Assembly: GCA_021734475.1 (NCBI GenBank)
Contig: JAIPIU010000003.1
Span: forward strand, 119,753 to 183,752
DNA length: 64,000 nucleotides
Origin: Candidatus Altimarinota bacterium
GTDB lineage: Bacteria > Patescibacteriota > Gracilibacteria > Absconditabacterales > Absconditicoccaceae
Direction of reading: 5' to 3'
Shown here: positions 58,833 through 64,000 of the stretch, piece after piece
Numbering within the stretch: the first letter of the stretch is position 1
Layout of the letters: every line of letters starts with the position of its first letter
Notes under the pieces: generated by a model
The model's input: the letters and a program-made list of their open reading frames with translations, nothing else
What the model was told of the DNA's origin: nothing
Database searches by the model: none
Translations under genes and position numbers: made by a program

Positions 58833-59831
58833 TTAACAAACCAAAATACCATCGCCAAATACCTTTACATTTTCCTTAACTGGCTCATTACAAAACCATT
58901 CACCCAAATTAGTGAAATACATCACACCATTTTCTTTTAAAACTCTTTTACATTCGTCATAGTCCACATTATAATTTCTAATACCTACAATCACATCAAA
59001 AGAATCATCACCAAATGGAAATGTTTCTGTACTATCAACAACCTTGTATTGTACTTTAGCACGAGATATACGAAACAATTTATAAATCATTTCATATAAA
59101 TATTCGATACTCTTACTCATCCACAAAGATGGAATATGATTATCTGTAACCATCAATTCTCCCTCAGCACCAATCCAATTTTTGTATCGAATATGATGCG
59201 GAATAGCTCCCGCACCTAGAATAAGAATTTTTAAACCCTTGGGCTTATCAATATACTTTTTCAATTTATCATATTCCAAGAAGGCTAACTGCAGTGGGTT
59301 TACAAAAAGTGGCCAAATAATACAAAAGTAAGGTATACCAAGCAATTGAATCAATAGAGGATCATTACCTCTTCTTTTAGCTTTGATTCTACTAGTAGGA
59401 AACCAAAGAATTCCTCTAGAAATGTTATTAAACCATAATATTTTATCAGCAGCACCCAAATCATTAGGGTCAGGTTTAATTCTAAATTTCTTCTGAGAAA
59501 ATATTAATTGTTGATGTTCATAGTCATAACTAACCCATTTATAAGATTTATCAATATAAGGAAATAATAATTGATATATTCTTTTTCTATGAAATAGAGA
59601 TGACAAAATAATTGGCAATAGGATCAACAAAAGCATAGAAATGATATAGAGCCCGTTTACAAAGGGACCACCCTCTTTTGATATTCCAAAACCGCATATC
59701 AAAGCAAATAAAGGAGATCCAGCCAAAAACATAAGAACACTTCCTACACGAAATTGAACTTCACGAAGAAATTCTATCCTTACTTTTTCATTAGGCCTAA
59801 ATTCATCCAAATTAATTTTTACTGTTTTCAT
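58833..59831 (-). CDS. Membrane-associated SAM methyltransferase, standard-glycine type
   Basis: 332 residues, no TGA. Two membrane helices near residues 28-75 and a hydrophobic patch near 160-185. The C-terminal half is a Rossmann methyltransferase: ILILGAGAIPHHI (about 208), FPFGDDSFDVIVG (about 278) and the RVLKENGVMYFTN strand. Acidic residue VTDNH ends strand 2. Substrate unknown. It stands as a single unit with promoter and terminator. It is not similar to the anchored methyltransferase at 722. Confidence 0.78.
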   Translation of the reverse strand: MKTVKINLDEFRPNEKVRIEFLREVQFRVGSVLMFLAGSPLFALICGFGISKEGGPFVNGLYIISMLLLILLPIILSSLFHRKRIYQLLFPYIDKSYKWVSYDYEHQQLIFSQKKFRIKPDPNDLGAADKILWFNNISRGILWFPTSRIKAKRRGNDPLLIQLLGIPYFCIIWPLFVNPLQLAFLEYDKLKKYIDKPKGLKILILGAGAIPHHIRYKNWIGAEGELMVTDNHIPSLWMSKSIEYLYEMIYKLFRISRAKVQYKVVDSTETFPFGDDSFDVIVGIRNYNVDYDECKRVLKENGVMYFTNLGEWFCNEPVKENVKVFGDGILVC

Positions 59832-59860
59832 ATTAAAGATCTTTTTGTTTTACACCAAAC

Positions 59861-59888
59861 GTTATATATATTTTACAGTAAATGTCAA
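59861..59888 (-). promoter_or_regulatory. Promoter of the methyltransferase gene
   Basis: Minus strand TTGACA, 16 bp, TATAAC; leader TAAAACAAAAAGATC before the ATG. Confidence 0.72.
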
Positions 59889-59970
59889 TAGATGTGAATA
59901 AATTAGAAAACAGCTTTAAATTTATAAATAAAAATTTATTCTATATTAAAATTTTACAATAAGCTAAATC

Positions 59971-60645
59971 ATGCAAAATAAAAACTACAAATATCTCACA
60001 TTAATTACAGTTATTTTTATTACCATACTTTTGGTTTCCAATATAGTTTCTAGCAAAATAGTAAACATACGAAAATTCACTTTTGATGCTGGGACTATAC
60101 TCTTTCCACTAAGTTATATTTTCTGAGATATACTCACAGAAGTATACGGATACAAACAGAGCAGAAAGATTATACGGATGTGATTTGGCTCAGCATTATT
60201 GATGTCATTAATTATAATAATTGTCGGTTTATTGCCAGCTGCTGCTGATCGACCATACCAAGAATCATATCAAAACATACTCTGACTTACTCCTAGAATA
60301 GTAATAGCAAGCTTGATAGCGTACTTTGCATGAGAATTTTCCAATTCATATCTATTAGCCAAAATCAAGATTCGAATGAAATGAAAAAAACTACGAATCA
60401 GAACAATATGATCCACTATCATAGCACAGATTTTTGATACAGGATTATTTGTATTTATAGCATTTGCTTGAATTTTTGAACCAAGTTTATTATGGATAAT
60501 ATTAGTTTCCAACTACATATTCAAAGTATGAATAGAAATTTTATTTACTCCTCTTACTTATCTAATTACAAATAAATTAAAAAAATCTGAATCCGAAGAC
60601 TACTATGATAAAAAAACAAATTTCAACCCCTTCAAACTACATTAA
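59971..60645 (+). CDS. Queuosine precursor transporter (YhhQ family)
   Basis: 224 residues with UGA=Gly and six membrane helices. VSNIVSSKIVNI, GTILFPLSYIFGDILTEVYGYKQSR and TTG-less IIAQIFDTGLFVFIAF fit the family pattern (D-x-x-TEVYGY and Q..D). These carriers import preQ0/preQ1 or queuine. It matches tgt at 22705, the only queuosine enzyme gene in the window, which suggests salvage. MBL-fold gene follows after 36 nt. Confidence 0.87.
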
Positions 60646-60681
60646 TTCTTAATTCTTAATTTTTAATTATTAATTCAAAAA

Positions 60682-61323
60682 ATGTACAATTATAAAAACA
60701 TATCTATCCAACGATTGGGTCATGATTGATTTTTGGTATTATATAAATGAAAAAATATCTGCATAGATCCGTTTGAAATCAAAGAAAATTTTGAAGCCGA
60801 CTATCTTTTTCTCACTCACAATCACAAAGATCATACAAGTTTGAACGATATCAATAAAATCATAAAATCAGATACAATTGTAATCTGTCCTCCAATATGT
60901 GAGGAAAATATCAAAGACATTCCAAACAAAAAAATATTTATAAATCCAAACGAAAATCTGACTTTAGATGATTTTTCACTCAAAACCCTACCAGCGTACA
61001 ATACCAATAAATTTAGATCTCCCGGTATTCAATATCACCCAAAAGAATCAGGCTTTTTATGATATATTTTAGATTTTGATTGAACAAAAATCTATCATGC
61101 TTGAGATACAGATATTATCCCAGAGATGGAAAATATATATCCAGACATAGCTTTATTGCCAGTAAGTTGAGTTTATGCAATGACAGCTCAAGAAGCAGTA
61201 CAAGCAATAGAACTAATTAAACCAAAAATAGCTATACCCATGCACTACGATAGTATAGTATGAACTATAGAAGATGCAAAATATTTTGAAAAACATACTC
61301 AATGTGAAGTTGTGATTTTATAA
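60682..61323 (+). CDS. MBL-fold metal-dependent hydrolase (UlaG-like)
   Basis: 213 residues with UGA=Gly. LTHNHKDHTS (about 43) is the metal-binding HxHxDH motif, IYHAGDTD (about 143) gives the next ligands and IPMHYD (about 188) the last His. This set fits UlaG/YtnP-like metallo-hydrolases acting on phosphodiester or lactone bonds. Substrate unknown. A gap of 36 nt to the transporter suggests one transcript, perhaps by chance. Confidence 0.86.
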
Positions 61324-61344
61324 AAAAACCCGCAATAAGCGGGT
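61322..61344 (-). terminator. Terminator of the rhomboid gene
   Basis: CCCGC-TTATT-GCGGG with the T-run on the minus strand; adjoins the + strand stop at 61323. Confidence 0.8.
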
Positions 61345-61360
61345 AAATATAATAAGGGAA

Positions 61361-61918
61361 TCATTTAGCATCTTGTTTTCTAAAAACAAAAGCGAGAGTA
61401 ATCCCCACCAGAAAACCAAATAAATGGCCTTCCCACGAAATATGTGGACTGCCTGGGAATATCCCTAAAATAGTTCCCCCATAAAAGAAAAACACAATCA
61501 AAGAAACCAGAAGAGATTTCCAATCTCTGCGAAAAAACACATTAAAGATCAAAAATCCGATAAGACTAAATATCAATCCACTAGCACCAATATGAGACGC
61601 TTCACGACCAAATAGCCAAAGCAAAATACCACCAAACAATATAGACAAAACAATAGTTTTTTTTGCTAATTTTGGGTAGTAAAACATCAAAGCAGTTAAC
61701 AAAACTAGCAATGGAATAGAGTTTGATATTAAATGTTGAAAATTTGCATGGATAAATGGAGCAAACAATATCCCCATAAAATTTACAACACTTATATGCC
61801 TAGGCACAATCCCATATTGATTCAAAGACAAACCAAGAATTTGGTTAATGATCATCACTAGCCATAAAACAGCTAAACAATAAATTGAAAATGACAAACT
61901 TCCTTTAATATTTTTCAT
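61361..61918 (-). CDS. Rhomboid-family intramembrane serine protease
   Basis: 185 residues with six membrane segments, no TGA and GGN glycines. Catalytic Ser in HIGASGLIFSL (about 112) and His in WEGHLFGFLVG (about 162); HANFQHLISN (about 60) is the upstream family motif. It cleaves membrane proteins within the bilayer. Own promoter (61948) and terminator. Divergent from the holin-like gene. The partner substrates are unknown. Confidence 0.92.
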   Translation of the reverse strand: MKNIKGSLSFSIYCLAVLWLVMIINQILGLSLNQYGIVPRHISVVNFMGILFAPFIHANFQHLISNSIPLLVLLTALMFYYPKLAKKTIVLSILFGGILLWLFGREASHIGASGLIFSLIGFLIFNVFFRRDWKSLLVSLIVFFFYGGTILGIFPGSPHISWEGHLFGFLVGITLAFVFRKQDAK

Positions 61919-61947
61919 AGATTTTATTTTTTGTTTTTATTTAAAAA

Positions 61948-61975
61948 ATAATATATATTAAAGAATAAATGTAAA
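61948..61975 (-). promoter_or_regulatory. Promoter of the rhomboid gene
   Basis: Minus strand TTTACA, 16 bp, TATTAT; leader TAAATAAAAACAAAAAATA. Confidence 0.65.
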
Positions 61976-62063
61976 CTATATTTTATTTTTGATTCAAAAA
62001 ATTTGACAAAATAGATTTTTTCGTTTATAATTGAATATAATTTTAAATTTAACAAAAAATTAA

Positions 62064-62339
62064 ATGAAAGCTTATAAACCAAATCCACTAGCTGCATGAT
62101 TTGCTTTTGCTATACTTTGGTGAGTATCAGTATTGTTTATGTGAATATTCGGAAACTTCCGAGGACAATACGAAATGTTCGTAAATCTAATGTGAGAATT
62201 TTATATATGATACTCTATCTCTATAGGATGAATTATTATATGATTTTTACGAGCTATATTAGACGCTTTTTGTGGAGCATTCTTACTTGTACGATTGTAT
62301 AATGTAATATTCAAAGCTCTTCCAAAAAAGAGAAAATAA
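62064..62339 (+). CDS. Small membrane protein similar to the bacteriophage-holin-like family
   Basis: 91 residues with UGA=Gly. Two long hydrophobic segments: AGFAFAILWGVSVLFMGIFGNF and GYSISIGGIIIGFLRAILDAFCGAFLLVRLYN. The middle GEFYIGYS and C-terminal LVRLYN pattern resemble small bacterial proteins named bacteriophage holin. That name is by similarity only; many non-phage genomes carry them. No lysis genes adjoin it. The 72-aa gene follows 19 nt later. Confidence 0.6.
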
Positions 62340-62358
62340 TTTATGTTTCAAACATAAA

Positions 62359-62577
62359 ATGAAAAAAACAACAAAAAAGAAAATAAAAAATTCTGATAAT
62401 TTGACCTTAACTCGACGACAAATACTAATTTTTGAAATCAGCATGATATCATGATGAGCACTATTTACTATGTATTTACCAGAATTTTTTGGAAGTATAA
62501 AACGATTATTATGGATATTGTTAGTAGTACCATGATTATATATCTGTTTTGTACATTTCAAACAGACAAATAAATAA
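62359..62577 (+). CDS. Small membrane protein, 72 aa
   Basis: Lysine-rich first 10 residues, then two helices (QILIFEISMISGGALFTMYL and RLLWILLVVPGLYICFVHF) joined by PEFFGSIK. Two glycines from TGA. Family unknown. It follows the holin-like gene by 19 nt and a terminator follows, so the two probably form one unit. Confidence 0.55.
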
Positions 62578-62587
62578 TAAAACATAT

Positions 62588-62632
62588 ATTTTCAAACCGC
62601 AAACATATCCAGAATATTCTGCGGTTTTTTTT
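62588..62632 (+). terminator. Terminator after the small membrane protein pair
   Basis: AACCGCA...TGCGGTT with inner GAATATTC pairing and T8. Confidence 0.7.
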
Positions 62633-62725
62633 ATATAAAAAATAGCAAAAAAGTGCTAAAAAATTTGACAAAAAAGCCCACAAGAAATATAATTAGATGT
62701 AAGAAATTTAAAACAAAATGAAAAA

Positions 62726-63781
62726 ATGAAAAAAAATATTTTACGAGGATTTTTTATTATAACACTACTAAGTGTTTTTTTTGTAGTTAATATAAGCAAA
62801 TCAGATGATACAATGGTAGGTTATTCAGACTCTAAATTTATATACAACAATAGTGAATTAAGTACTATCACATTCACAATATCATGATGAATACAAACAG
62901 GATTTTCTTTCAAAGTATACAACAATGAAAATCAAAATATGACATACCAACTATGATCAGTAGATGCTAGCACCACAAACGATAGTTTTCAAAACAAAAC
63001 TTGTTTAAGTGAAAATGAAAATCAAATATTTTGACAATACATATCATGAGATAAATCTAGCATTACAATACCAGCATGATGAAGTGGTATACGAAACCTT
63101 ACAGCACAATTTCCCAATTATTATAGCTGAGTTTACAATTGATGTATTACCTTCTATCCCACTATAGTTTGATGAAATACAGTAAACACACTTCCACGTA
63201 AATGAAATTTCATAGACGTAAATATTATCCCCGTAGGAACAAATCTCAGTTTCAAAAGCTTTGCATCCAACCGTGTATGATGATTAAATAATTCATGAAC
63301 TATCAAAATATATAACACATCCAAGGTATTACAAAAGACTATAGATGTCTGAGTAAACGTAAATTGAACATGAGAATTTTTTACAGATATAGTTCCATGA
63401 ACATATCATATAGTTTTCAAATGACAGTCTCATTTAGCATCATATCTTAGTTGAGTAACATTAGTTTGATGACCACAAATTCTTGATTTCACTACTTGAA
63501 CAAATCTCTATTGAACTCAACAAAAAAACCTGTCTCAAGATGATGGATATAGATATCAGACTGCATGAGATTTAAAAAATACCAATTGAGTTTACGATTA
63601 TATGGTCAACTGAAATGATATCTCAATAATCACAGCAAATTGAATGTTTGATAATTGAATTTGAGTTTTGGACCCTAGAAACTTAAATGGTGATGTAGCT
63701 ATAAACGCTTCTGACATAGCAGTGATATGAATCAACTTTGAAAAAACAGATCCTTATTACAACAACACATTTAGTCGATAA
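62726..63781 (+). CDS. Secreted protein with C-terminal dockerin-like segment
   Basis: 351 residues with UGA=Gly. N-terminal signal segment (ILRGFFIITLLSVFFVV), then a beta-rich Asn/Thr/Gly-rich region with two cysteines (TCLSEN and GCITF). The end LDPRNLNGDVAINASDIAVIG resembles a single dockerin repeat: D-x-N-x-D ligand spacing followed by the hydrophobic helix IAVIGINF. The start at 62726 is used; an earlier ATG at 62718 is out of frame. Next comes a protein that looks cohesin-like. Confidence 0.7.
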
Positions 63782-63789
63782 ATATATTT

Positions 63790-64000
63790 ATGCAAAAACA
63801 TTTTATTAAAAAGATTACAACCTTAATCTGAATATTAATCACTATCTGATTATGATTGAATGTTTTTGCTGCAGATCCAAGTTTTTATATAAGTCCATTA
63901 TCATGAAGTGATCTAAAACTTCATTGTAGATATACATTCAATGCTAAGTTGAGTGCTGGATGACAGAGTTACAATTGATTCTATCATACTATTATGTTTG
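63790..64000 (+). CDS. Secreted protein, possibly cohesin-like (partial)
   Basis: Only the first 70 residues are in the window; the frame runs off the right edge. A signal peptide (KKITTLIGILITIGLGLNVFAA) is followed by DPSFYISPLSGSDLKLHC and YTFNAKLSAGG, resembling the first strands of cohesin/CBM-type domains (strand, P-x-SG turn). It begins 8 nt after the dockerin-like gene, implying co-expression. The call depends on the missing part. Confidence 0.5.

Noticed and set aside
62064..62339. Phage lysis holin
   Set aside because: No endolysin or phage genes adjoin it; the pattern is shared by small chromosomal membrane proteins.

Overview
The window comes from a bacterium that reads UGA as glycine (translation table 25), as in the Patescibacteria groups Gracilibacteria and Absconditabacteria. 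Nearly every conserved gene (dnaK, asnS, tex, hflX, gmk, rny, tgt, nrdA, nrdB, leuS, tuf and the whole S10-spc ribosomal cluster) is full length only if in-frame TGA is read through. The TGAs fall at invariant glycines such as the EF-Tu and HflX P-loops, Nudix boxes and KH GxxG loops. Stops are TAA and TAG. DNA is AT-rich and leaders are weak. The S10-spc cluster lacks L30 (rpmD), which also fits Patescibacteria.

Layout. 1-10 kb: an M23 peptidase, a membrane-anchored methyltransferase, dnaK behind a CIRCE-like operator, a KAS III protein, asnS, a GIY-YIG protein and two small hydrolases. 10-16 kb: tex, hflX, a WecA/MraY-like transferase, a candidate 6S RNA and gmk. 16-25 kb: rsmA, rny, an Lgt-like membrane protein, a BaseplateJ-like membrane protein, tgt and a small-RNA candidate. 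25-33 kb: class I ribonucleotide reductase (nrdA, nrdB) interleaved with two peroxiredoxin genes, then a large FMN-dependent glutamate-synthase-like protein. 33-38 kb: accessory secreted proteins, lipoproteins, a DUF4395 protein and an HExxH protein. 38-53 kb: a minus-strand block with a DUF4012 protein, secY, the spc and S10 ribosomal genes, tuf and three tRNAs. 53-64 kb: a very large leuS with inserted domains, tRNA-Ser, a TspO-like protein, standard-glycine genes, a queuosine-precursor transporter, an MBL hydrolase, rhomboid, small membrane proteins and a secreted dockerin-like/cohesin-like pair.

Three patterns cross the whole window. (1) About eleven scattered genes contain no in-frame TGA and use only GGN glycine codons. 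Most have their own TTGACW-16/17 bp-TATA promoter, an AAACAAAA-type leader and an intrinsic terminator. They look like acquired cassettes set among recoded genes. (2) A structured intergenic repeat of about 160-210 bp occurs seven times, always on the + strand and always downstream of a + strand gene. Its hairpin stems change sequence but keep pairing; one copy carries a roughly 160-nt extra RNA domain. (3) Short palindromic repeats common between genes also lie in frame inside rsmA and leuS. leuS additionally carries a Nudix domain and a GxxExxY (PD-D/ExK nuclease-like) domain within its editing region.

Functional links: Tgt and the YhhQ-type transporter suggest salvage rather than synthesis of queuosine precursor. 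NrdAB with peroxiredoxins, under an NrdR-like box, joins nucleotide reduction to redox defence. Envelope functions (M23 peptidase, lipid-linked sugar transferase, lipoproteins, cohesin/dockerin-like proteins) suit a small cell that depends on partners.
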